The notes beneath the pieces were generated by a model, which saw nothing but the letters and a program-made list of their open reading frames with translations, was not told the origin of the DNA and did no database searches. A program made the translations under genes and the position numbers. Positions 27,465 through 35,405 of a DNA stretch of 35,952 nt are shown one piece after another (within the stretch, counting starts at the first letter, position 1; each line of letters opens with the position of its first letter). Origin of the DNA: an uncultured Balneola sp. GTDB lineage: Bacteria > Bacteroidota > Rhodothermia > Balneolales > Balneolaceae. The stretch is taken from the NCBI GenBank assembly GCA_902529115.1, contig CABZVB010000017.1:1-35952 (forward strand). The letters run 5' to 3'.

Positions 27465-27520
27465 GGTGGAATTATTTTGATATTTTTTAAACATTTAATA
27501 CTGACAATACATCCTATGAC

Positions 27521-28039
27521 ATGAATAAAGGACAAATCTATTTAATAAGTTTTATACTCTTTTTGGTAGCTAGCTTTGGTACTGATTGTGTTAATTATGG
27601 CGCATTTCAGGGAATTACCAGCGATGGATTATATATTGGTCCCTTACCTATTCAAAGTAGGGTGGTAGAACCCCAATTTTTTTCTCCGACCGATACCAGC
27701 TCTATTTGGCATGCCAATTATTTTAGCTATGTAAGTCAGGATTCATATTTGTGGGAGGAGTTATTACGGAGTGAAGTTGAAGATTTGGCATTAGAAGGTT
27801 TAGGTATGGATATTATAGAAATAGATCAAAGTGGGTTTGATGGCCGTGGACCTACATTAAAAACAGGCTGGGTATTTTCTGACCGGTCGCAATTTTTTAT
27901 TGTAAACGAATTGGCTGGACGATCACCAAATACATTTTTTCTTTTACAAACGAGCATAAAACCATATTGGGATCTGATTATTACTCAGTCAGGAGAAGCC
28001 AGAGAAGGTATTGATCTACAATATAGAAGAGATTACTGA
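27521..28039 (+). CDS. Unrecognised exported protein downstream of the Omp85-like gene
   Basis: I do not recognise this 172-residue protein. Residues 5-19 are hydrophobic (YLISFILFLVASFG), so it is probably exported; the Cys at 23 (GTDC) is not a good lipobox. The rest is soluble with many aromatic residues, and the C-terminal half (TGWVFSDRSQFFIVNEL, FFLLQTSIKPYWDLIITQ) looks like alternating beta strands. It follows the Omp85-like gene by 56 bases on the same strand, so it may be a periplasmic partner of that barrel, which is inference from position only. Confidence 0.7.
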   Translation: MNKGQIYLISFILFLVASFGTDCVNYGAFQGITSDGLYIGPLPIQSRVVEPQFFSPTDTSSIWHANYFSYVSQDSYLWEELLRSEVEDLALEGLGMDIIEIDQSGFDGRGPTLKTGWVFSDRSQFFIVNELAGRSPNTFFLLQTSIKPYWDLIITQSGEAREGIDLQYRRDY

Positions 28040-28305
28040 TTGTGTAAGGCTGTTATCAGTGATTTGTATAAGAAGCAAACAAACTTGTTATTTGTCCAGT
28101 CAAAATACTTAAGACTGATTAACTTTATCAAAAAAATACTTGTCGAGATTCAGAAAGCAATCTGTCACAGACAATATTTAGGTTATTGGATAAGGATAGT
28201 TTCCATCCAGGTGTATCGAAGTCCTCTTATGCTGGTGAGTAGGAACTTTTGTCGATATAATACAGGAATATGAAATGAAAGTAGGCTTAAGTACTTTCTT
28301 TAAAT

Positions 28306-28944
28306 TCAAGAGTCTAAAGAAGCAAGGTATCTACCTTTCTTAAAATTGATGGCCAATACTGCATTCATGCACACAGCGGCAATTACAGAGTATATTGTAG
28401 CCCATATATCGACAATGTAAACAGCCATTATAATTATAATTATGTCTACAATCATCTGAAAGTGTCCAGCATTCACATTGTGGTACTTACTCAGGTACAG
28501 TGACAAAATATTTAAACCACCCAAGGAGACTTTATGACGAAACAGCATTAATAAGCCTGCTCCCATCAAGGATCCACCAAACACAGCAGAAAATAGTGGT
28601 ATGGAGGAATCGATTACAATCCATTGTGGAATCCAGTCTGAAAGTATGGATACCAGACCAACAGTAAAGAATGTTTTTATGGTGAAAAACCAACCCAAAC
28701 GCCAAACTGCCAAGGCATAAAAAGGGATATTAATCACAAAAAAAAGTTGACCAAAACTCCATGTACTTGCATAAGAGCCTAAAAATGCAACTCCAGCTGT
28801 CCCCCCAATTAAGAATTCTTGCTGGGTAAACAATGCAACCCCAAACGACACAAATAAACTAGCTAGAAAAATAGCCTGTATGTCGTCAAATAAACTATGC
28901 CTAACACTTTTAAAAAAGGCATTCTCGTTGTTTTTTTCCTTGAT
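28306..28944 (-). CDS. YitT family (DUF161) membrane protein, non-standard start
   Basis: A five- to six-helix inner-membrane protein of the YitT family, function unknown. GLLMLFRHKVSLGGLNILSLYL is the family signature. The first normal start is GTG at 28851, but it falls inside the first helix. The same frame upstream encodes NNENAFFKSVRHSLFDDIQA and then FLASLF, a typical YitT beginning, so coding extends at least 25 codons further. No ATG, GTG or TTG exists between a TGA at 28989-28987 and 28851; the coordinates given assume initiation at ATC (28944), which yields 212 residues, the usual size. ATA codons upstream are alternatives, or one base is miscalled. It follows the GroES-like gene by about 30 bases. 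Confidence 0.8.
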   Translation of the reverse strand: MKEKNNENAFFKSVRHSLFDDIQAIFLASLFVSFGVALFTQQEFLIGGTAGVAFLGSYASTWSFGQLFFVINIPFYALAVWRLGWFFTIKTFFTVGLVSILSDWIPQWIVIDSSIPLFSAVFGGSLMGAGLLMLFRHKVSLGGLNILSLYLSKYHNVNAGHFQMIVDIIIIIMAVYIVDIWATIYSVIAAVCMNAVLAINFKKGRYLASLDS

Positions 28945-28973
28945 TGTATTAGCTGGTACTATATTATTACTTA

Positions 28974-29345
28974 TTATATTTCTAGTTCATCACGAATGAG
29001 CAACAAGATTGATGAATGTGGAACTATGATATATTTTTCATTTTCAAACTCAATTTCATGAGCACGACTTTTAAGAAAAATAGCCAAATCACCCTCTGTG
29101 GCTTGCATTCCAATATATTTTGTATCGTCTGTTGCCTTCCAAACTTCTTCCACATCAGTGTTAGGAATAGGATAACCAGGTCCCGTTTTTAAGATATATC
29201 CACTTTGAATTTCCTCTTTTTCTTTTACCGAGGCTGGTAAGACCAATCCACTTCGGGTGTGTGTTTCCATGTCGCGGGGTTTAATGAGTACACGGTCACC
29301 CACTATAATAAAATTATCGATGGAATTAAGATATTCTTGGATCAT
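28974..29345 (-). CDS. GroES-like co-chaperone paralogue (Cpn10 family)
   Basis: A 123-residue Cpn10-fold protein, longer than standard GroES (about 97). Matching landmarks are GDRVLIKPRDMETHTRSGLVLP (mobile loop with the hydrophobic LVL that docks on GroEL), EKEEIQSGYILKTGPG, GDLAIFLKSRAHEIEFENEKYIIV and the final ILLLIRD. About 20 extra residues sit between GPGYP and GDLAIF, in the region of the dome. No groEL is adjacent, so this is probably not the main GroES. Similar long GroES-like proteins occur, to my recollection, as second copies in Bacteroidota. Confidence 0.9.
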   Translation of the reverse strand: MIQEYLNSIDNFIIVGDRVLIKPRDMETHTRSGLVLPASVKEKEEIQSGYILKTGPGYPIPNTDVEEVWKATDDTKYIGMQATEGDLAIFLKSRAHEIEFENEKYIIVPHSSILLLIRDELEI

Positions 29346-29619
29346 TTATTAATGTTTATTTTTGAGTTAAATTAATCAGAGGGAAAAGGCAGCGGTTGAA
29401 ATGTTCTTTATTTAATTAAAGATACAAATAAAATTAGCAATGAATGAGATTAGAGATTGTATAGTCTGGCTATTTTGATAGCTAAGTGAAATTAAACTTC
29501 TTAGTCATCCTTTTAAAATCTGTCCCAATTGGCTTAAACGTTATTAGTAATAATACTTTCAATTATGGGGTAGATTTCTTTATTTGCATGTGAGAAAATC
29601 TAATCAATTCAATTAAATT
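29346..29619 (+). promoter_or_regulatory. Divergent gap upstream of the sugar/nucleoside module
   Basis: The gap between the GroES-like gene and the permease is AT-rich and holds no gene. It has a small hairpin GCTAT/ATAGC (29469-29482) and an inverted repeat TAGATTT / AAATCTA (29572-29578 and 29596-29602) ending 17 bases before the permease ATG, where a repressor could block translation or transcription. The repeats are seen; the role is inferred. Confidence 0.25.
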
Positions 29620-30909
29620 ATGCAGTCATTACGGTTTCGTTTGAGTCTTATGATGTTCCTTCAATTTTTTATTTGGGGAGCATTTTTTGTGACTATGGGT
29701 GCCTATCTCTTGCAGGTGTTTGCAGGAGAAGAGAGTTTAAATACTATAATTGGGAGCGCATATGCTACTCACAACTGGGCAGGTTTATTAGCTCCTGTGT
29801 TTGTTGGCTTGTTAGCCGATCGGTATTTTAATGCTGAAAAAGTAAATGGAATCTCTCATCTTGGGGGAGCAGTCCTTTTATGGACTGCTGCTGGAATTAC
29901 CGAGCCTGGCACCTTTATATGGGTAATGCTTGCATATTTTATGCTGTATATGCCATCCTTAGCTTTAGTTAATGCTATTGCCTTTGCCAATATTGATGAT
30001 CCAGATTCAGAATTCCCCCGAATCCGGGTTTGGGGAACCATTGGATGGATAGTTGCAGGATTCATGATTGCGGGTACTGTATTAGGTTTTATTCAAATAC
30101 CCTTGCTTAGTTGGCTAACAGGTATCGAGAGTAATATTCAGTCCACTAATATTCCTCTCAAAGTGAGTGCCTTTATATCTGTTCTTTATGGACTATACAG
30201 CTTTACTCTTCCTGCAACTCCACCGTCGGCAAGCGGGGAGAAATTTGATGTTAAGCAGGCATTGGGATTAGATGCATTAAAATTACTTAGTGAAAAAAAC
30301 TTCGCCATTTTTTCTTTTAGCAGTTTTGCCATTAGTATTCCATTAGCATTTTATTATGCTCGTACCAATGATTTTATTGCAGCGGTAGCTTTCGGTGAGC
30401 AGTCTCCTTCGTTTATGGCAATTGGACAAATTAGCGAGGTGCTGTTCATGTTAGCCATCCCTCTATTTTTAGTGCGCCTTGGAGTGAAATGGATGCTACT
30501 TGTGGGTATGCTAGCCTGGACGACCAGATATTTACTATTTGGTTTATTTCCAAGTTCAACGGCGCTTGTTGTTTTGGGTATTGCTCTTCATGGTATCTGT
30601 TACGATTTCTTTTTTGTTACGGGTCAACTTTATGTCGATAAAAAAGCTCCTAAACATTTACGTGCCAGTGCCCAAGGGTTCTTTAATTTGTTGACTTATG
30701 GTGCGGGGATGCTGATTGGTAATTATGTACTGGGCTGGTGGGGAGATCGAATTTCACTCGACGGATCCACTTTAGAGGGTTGGACAGCTGGAGCCCAAAA
30801 TTTTTGGGTCATGCCCGGCTTTCTAGCTTTAATTGTAGCCGCCTTTTTCTTTGCACTTTTTTGGGATAAAACCACTGATGAATATGAACTTGTGGAGGAA
30901 AGAGTATAA
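29620..30909 (+). CDS. MFS permease of the nucleoside:H+ symporter type
   Basis: A 429-residue inner-membrane transporter with about 12 helices. The N-terminus (SLMMFLQFFIWGAFFVTMGAYL) and GLLADRYFNAEKV loop match the NupG/XapB-like nucleoside-symporter family, and RIRVWGTIGWIVAGF is also typical. In Bacteroidota, relatives often sit beside Gfo/Idh/MocA oxidoreductases and TIM-barrel isomerases and are thought to import sugars or sugar derivatives. Here its stop codon directly abuts the ATG of such an oxidoreductase (30910), so the two are cotranscribed. The substrate is not predictable from sequence alone. Confidence 0.9.
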   Translation: MQSLRFRLSLMMFLQFFIWGAFFVTMGAYLLQVFAGEESLNTIIGSAYATHNWAGLLAPVFVGLLADRYFNAEKVNGISHLGGAVLLWTAAGITEPGTFIWVMLAYFMLYMPSLALVNAIAFANIDDPDSEFPRIRVWGTIGWIVAGFMIAGTVLGFIQIPLLSWLTGIESNIQSTNIPLKVSAFISVLYGLYSFTLPATPPSASGEKFDVKQALGLDALKLLSEKNFAIFSFSSFAISIPLAFYYARTNDFIAAVAFGEQSPSFMAIGQISEVLFMLAIPLFLVRLGVKWMLLVGMLAWTTRYLLFGLFPSSTALVVLGIALHGICYDFFFVTGQLYVDKKAPKHLRASAQGFFNLLTYGAGMLIGNYVLGWWGDRISLDGSTLEGWTAGAQNFWVMPGFLALIVAAFFFALFWDKTTDEYELVEERV

Positions 30910-32073
30910 ATGCAGCATAGAAAACTCAAGATGGGAATGATTGGAGGAGGCACTGGAGCTTTCATTGGAGCTGTGCATCGAATGGCAGCACGTTTAGATG
31001 GTCAAATCGAATTAGTTTGCGGTGCTTTTAGTAGTTCTCCTGAAAAGAGTAAAGAGACCGGACAAGAACTATATCTACCGGAAGACCGTATTTATGATAC
31101 TTGGGAAGATATGATTAGTCAGGAAGCCCAACACAATGAGGGAGACCGTATGGATATTGTTTCTATAGTCACGCCCAATCATTTGCATGCTGCTCCAGCA
31201 ATTATGGCCTTAGAGCATGGTTTTCCAGTTATTTGTGATAAGCCGTTGTGCCTATCAACCGGAGAGGCTTTAGAAATCAAAGACGCGGTAGAAAATTCAG
31301 GTTTACCTTTTGCGCTAACCCACACCTATACGGGTTATCCTATGGTCAAACAGGCACGGTATATGATTGCATCAGGCGAGTTAGGTCCGGTTCGCAAGGT
31401 AGTAGTGGAATATCCACAGGGATGGCTTACCGACAAGTTAGAAGATGAGGGACAAAAACAGGCGGCTTGGAGATCCGATCCTGCCAAAGCCGGTAAAGCG
31501 GGAGCATACGGCGATATTGGAACGCATGCCGCTAATATGGCCGAATATGTGTCAGGTTTGCAGATAATCAAGGTGTTATCTCAGATGTCCAAGGTCGTTG
31601 AAGGACGTTTACTGGATGATGACACTTCGGCCCTATTAGAATTTAAAGGTGGAGTACCTGGGGTGTTAATTTGTTCACAGGTTTCCGCCGGTGAAGAAAA
31701 TGCGTTGAGGGTTAAAGTCTACGGAACTAAGGGAGGGATAGAATGGTGTCAGGAAGATGAAAATACACTATTAGTCAAGCGACATAGAGCTCCCAATCAA
31801 GTGTACCGGACCGGAGTTGATAATTCCTATTTGGCAGAGGTGGCATTGGCACATGCACGAGTTCCTTCTGGGCATCCTGAGGGATATATTGAGGCTTTTG
31901 CCAATATTTATAGAAATTTTGCTATGGCAGTTCGAGCTAATTTTTCAGGGTCATTACACAACCCTATGTATGATTTTCCAGATATTGATGATGGTGTTCA
32001 TGGCATGGCGTTGGTAGATGCCATAGTGGAGTCGTCCCTTAAAGGTAATGCATGGACTTCACTTAAACATTAG
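30910..32073 (+). CDS. Gfo/Idh/MocA family oxidoreductase
   Basis: A 387-residue NAD(P)-dependent sugar or inositol dehydrogenase-like enzyme. The Rossmann motif GMIGGGTGAFIGAVH is at about 9-23. The usual EKP motif reads CDKPL with Lys111, and GDIGTHAANM holds Asp202 and His206, the conserved catalytic-domain pair. The length is normal. The ATG abuts the permease stop, and a TIM-barrel isomerase follows after 68 bases. Together the three look like uptake followed by oxidation/epimerisation of an uncommon sugar or glycoside, possibly through a keto intermediate; this is inference from context. Confidence 0.94.
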   Translation: MQHRKLKMGMIGGGTGAFIGAVHRMAARLDGQIELVCGAFSSSPEKSKETGQELYLPEDRIYDTWEDMISQEAQHNEGDRMDIVSIVTPNHLHAAPAIMALEHGFPVICDKPLCLSTGEALEIKDAVENSGLPFALTHTYTGYPMVKQARYMIASGELGPVRKVVVEYPQGWLTDKLEDEGQKQAAWRSDPAKAGKAGAYGDIGTHAANMAEYVSGLQIIKVLSQMSKVVEGRLLDDDTSALLEFKGGVPGVLICSQVSAGEENALRVKVYGTKGGIEWCQEDENTLLVKRHRAPNQVYRTGVDNSYLAEVALAHARVPSGHPEGYIEAFANIYRNFAMAVRANFSGSLHNPMYDFPDIDDGVHGMALVDAIVESSLKGNAWTSLKH

Positions 32074-32141
32074 GTGTTTAGAATGGAGTTAGGCACCCCC
32101 ATAATATTTTATTGTAACACGAATACATAAGTTAAACCCGT

Positions 32142-33203
32142 ATGAAAACTATCAAAGGTCCAGCTATTTTTTTTGCACAATTTATTGACGCATCTGCCCC
32201 TTTTAACTCATTAGATGGTTTATGCCAATGGGCGTCTAATATAGGGTACAAAGGTGTTCAGATACCGAGCAACGTAGATTTTATGATCGATTTGGATATT
32301 GCAGCCGAAAGTCAAGACTACTGTGACGAACTAAAAGGAAAGGTAGCTTCTTATGGTCTTGAAATCACAGAGCTGTCTACCCACATACAAGGCCAACTAG
32401 TGGCAACACATCCGGCTCATGACACCATGTTCGATGTATTTGCCCCTGATAAAGTGAAAGGTAATGAACCTGCCCGTCGAGAATGGGCCATTGATCAGGT
32501 AAAAAAGGCTGCGATAGCCAGTCGACGTCTTGGTTTAAAAGCGCATGCTACATTCTCTGGTTCTTTACTTTGGCCTATGGTTCATCCTTGGCCACAACAG
32601 CCTAAGGGTTTGGTTGAGGACGGCTTCTCGGAGCTAGCAAAACGATGGTTACCTATCTTGGATGTATTCGAGGATAATGGAGTGGCATGCTGCTATGAAG
32701 TTCATCCAGTGGAGGATATACACGATGGGGTTACCTTCGAACGCTTTTTGGCAGCAACTGGGGATCATAAAGCGGTTAGTATATTGTATGATCCCTCGCA
32801 TTTTGTATTGCAGCAACTCGATTACTTAACTTATATCGACCATTATCATGAGTTTATAAAGGCGTTTCACGTGAAGGATTCTGAATTCAATCCGACGGGA
32901 AAAAAAGGAACCTTTGGTGGGTATGGCGACTGGAGAGATAGAGCAGGTCGTTACCGATCACCAGGGGACGGTCAAGTAGACTTTAAAAGTATTTTCACTA
33001 AACTAACTGAGTATGGTTTCGACGGCTGGGCGGTTTTAGAATGGGAATGTTGTGTTAAGTCTCCAGAGCAAGGTGCTAGAGAGGGTGTTTCCTTCATACA
33101 AAATCATATTATTGAGGCTACACAAAAGGCCTTCGACGACTTTGCTGGATCAAAAGGGGTCGATCATGCACTTAATAGGCAAATATTAGGGCTAAAGGAT
33201 TAG
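32142..33203 (+). CDS. Sugar phosphate isomerase/epimerase-like TIM-barrel protein
   Basis: A 353-residue member of the xylose-isomerase-like/AP endonuclease 2 TIM-barrel family. Candidate metal ligands are Glu186 (CYEVHP), Asp217 and His220 (YDPSHF), His243 (AFHVKD) and Glu300/Glu302 (VLEWEC), in the order usual for the family. The N-terminus (GPAIFFAQF) and GDWRDRAGRYRSPGDGQVDF segment resemble Bacteroidota proteins paired with Gfo/Idh/MocA oxidoreductases. It is the third gene of the module. Its stop lies 4 bases from the stop of the convergent M1 gene, with no terminator visible between them. Confidence 0.92.
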   Translation: MKTIKGPAIFFAQFIDASAPFNSLDGLCQWASNIGYKGVQIPSNVDFMIDLDIAAESQDYCDELKGKVASYGLEITELSTHIQGQLVATHPAHDTMFDVFAPDKVKGNEPARREWAIDQVKKAAIASRRLGLKAHATFSGSLLWPMVHPWPQQPKGLVEDGFSELAKRWLPILDVFEDNGVACCYEVHPVEDIHDGVTFERFLAATGDHKAVSILYDPSHFVLQQLDYLTYIDHYHEFIKAFHVKDSEFNPTGKKGTFGGYGDWRDRAGRYRSPGDGQVDFKSIFTKLTEYGFDGWAVLEWECCVKSPEQGAREGVSFIQNHIIEATQKAFDDFAGSKGVDHALNRQILGLKD

Positions 33204-33207
33204 CCAA

Positions 33208-35391
33208 TCACTCTAAGCCTTCAGCTGATTCTTTGCGTAATACGTCCCTTCTGTTATCCATCGACTGAGTGTCAATGAGTTTGTTAAAAGGGTCTATGCC
33301 AACTTCAGATGGTTTGGCGTCAACGGTAAAACGCAGCGTTGTTTCGATTTGGTCAAATCGATGTTTTTTCAGGTAAATAACAGAGTCCTGCCCTTGTGTA
33401 TTCTTTGTGAAAATACCCACATCTATATAATCTCGCAGAGGAAGGGATTGGATAGGTCTTCGAAGTTCTTCTTTCTCTAATAATAAACTATCTCCAGCAG
33501 TATCTTTATAGATCCTCTTTCCTTTTTCGTCACTTTGATATTTAGCCGCCAAAAGAGTGAATTCAACTTCATAGGTGCTATCTTGGTTAATCCACCATTC
33601 TGCTTTATCAACACGATTATCATAGAGGGTTATGGTTCGGAATAAATCATCTATAAGATAGCTTAGACTATCAGGTGTAGCTAGTGCAATTTCGTTTACA
33701 AATTCTTCGGCAATTGTATAGGGAGCCTCTTGGTAAGCGACTTTGTTGAGATATTTTTGTATAGCTCTATTTAATGTTTCTTCGCCTAAATAATCACTTA
33801 GGGCATAAAGTACTAAGGAGCCTTTATTATAATGTATGTATTGCTGGTTTTCATTAAACATTAAAGGTTTTTCATTTAATCTTTCTAGCGCCCTTCCACT
33901 TAAATAGCTATCGAGGGCATTTTTTAAAAATGTCCTCATTTTGTCATTTCCGTATTCTTTTTCTAAAACCTTTAAGGAAACATATTCAGACATACTTTCA
34001 GACATGAGTGTAGCCCCTTTTACGTTAGCTCCAATAACCTGGTGCGCCCACCATTGATGAGCAACTTCGTGAGCACTAATACTAAATGGATAATCTACAC
34101 CATATTGATCTTCATCATTTACGTCTGCAATAAAGCCAACAGCCTCTGAGTAAGGGATAGTATTTGCAAAAGATTGAGCAAAACCTCCACCGGTTTGGGG
34201 AAATTCAATGATTCGTACTTGCCGGTGCTGATAAGGGCTAAATGCTCGAGAACTAAAATCTAGCGCTTTTTTAATACCTAGTATCATACGATTGATGTTA
34301 AAATCATGTCCGGGATGGTGATAAACCTCTATGGCAACAGTATCACCATTTTCTCGAAGCCAATAGTCTTCTTGTACGGCAAATTCGGCAGAAATAAAGG
34401 AGTAAAAATTCAAAATAGGAGCATCCATTTTATAGTGGAAATATCTACGGTCGTTTTCAGTCCACTCTTTTTCTAAATACCCAGGAGCAATAGCAATCTG
34501 ATCACTTTTCGTGCTAATAATCGTTTCGAAGTCTATCCAATCTGCATCATATGATATATAATTATTCATTCTTGCTAAGGAATCAGAAGGATCAGGCATT
34601 CGGTCTCTTGGTGGTAAATCGAACTTTTTACGGGATTCCGGACCTATGAGTTCGCCTGCTGAGTTATATCCAATTCTAGGTAAAATTCCATTATTCAAGA
34701 AAGTGCCATTAGCTAAAACTGGTGAATTATTACGCAATAATTCATTTGGATTATTTGATAAAGTAAATTCAAATTGTATTGAATCACCAGGTTGTAATGG
34801 TGGGTAAATCCTAAAAATATCATAATTGAATGTGCTGTCTTCAACCAGAAGCTCATTACTGACATTAAAACTAAATTCAGTTTCTAGACTACCATGATCA
34901 ATGTGTATGGAATCAATAACAAAATCAGTTTTATTCTTTAGTGTATATTTACCTTTTACTACCAAATCACGACTTTCTGGATAAAGATCCATTTCGACAT
35001 AAACAGCAGTTATTCGGGGTTGAGGAGTGGATCGAAACTTACCATATTTTTTTTCCCATTCCGCAGCAGAAGCTTCTCGTTCATTTGATGATAATCTCTC
35101 GTATTTAATATTGTCCACATAGTAGATATAAGAGCCTAGGCTGAAAAAAACGGTTAGTAAGCCAATGAAAACACTTAAGTTTAAGGTACTTATTCGTTTT
35201 TTGGCTACTATAATACGTTCTTTCCAAGATAGATAAGACCCTCTTGGAAATATCCAATATGCAGAGATAAATAAAGCTACTCCTAGGGCAAGCCAATAAA
35301 TTCTGTATATGAAATATTCGGGAAGGAAGTGTCCATATCCATTCATATCAGAATAGGGCGTAGGAGGTGTTTGATTAAATTTAAAGATCAT
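33208..35391 (-). pseudogene. ABC-2 permease/M1 aminopeptidase fusion, 5'-truncated (M1 half remains)
   Basis: The intact Bacteroidota protein is about 1150-1200 residues: an ABC-2-type permease followed by a periplasmic M1 metallopeptidase. Only the last 727 residues are here. They begin in the linker (FNQTPPTPYSDMNGYGHFLP) just before the final membrane helices at about 28-48 and 71-93, then the peptidase with HEVAH at 441-445, third zinc ligand Glu465 (SESMSEY), and TGGGFAQSFAN in place of GAMEN. An ATG at 35391 could still start translation, but a stop lies at 35406-35404 and no permease sequence is upstream. Instead the opposite strand carries an ABC ATPase fragment. The peptidase residues are intact, so a shortened product is possible. 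The cut looks like a rearrangement or assembly join. Confidence 0.8.
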
Positions 35392-35405
35392 TTGTTCTAT
35401 GCCTC
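35385..35405. other. Head-to-head junction between two gene fragments
   Basis: Minus-strand coding similarity to the permease/M1 protein ends near 35390, and plus-strand similarity to the ABC ATPase begins near 35401-35410. Just to the left, TTAAATTTAA (35375-35384) is a perfect 10-bp palindrome. The precise join cannot be placed better than about 15 bases. Confidence 0.65.

Noticed and set aside
28040-28273. 77-residue open frame starting with TTG right after the exported protein gene
   Set aside because: No recognisable motif, AT-rich codon use, weak start and no ribosome site. The 28040-28305 gap shows nothing else convincing either.
28102-28296. TACTTAAG / CTTAAGTA inverted repeat as mobile-element ends
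   Set aside because: Only 8 AT-rich bases about 185 bases apart, with no transposase or target duplication.
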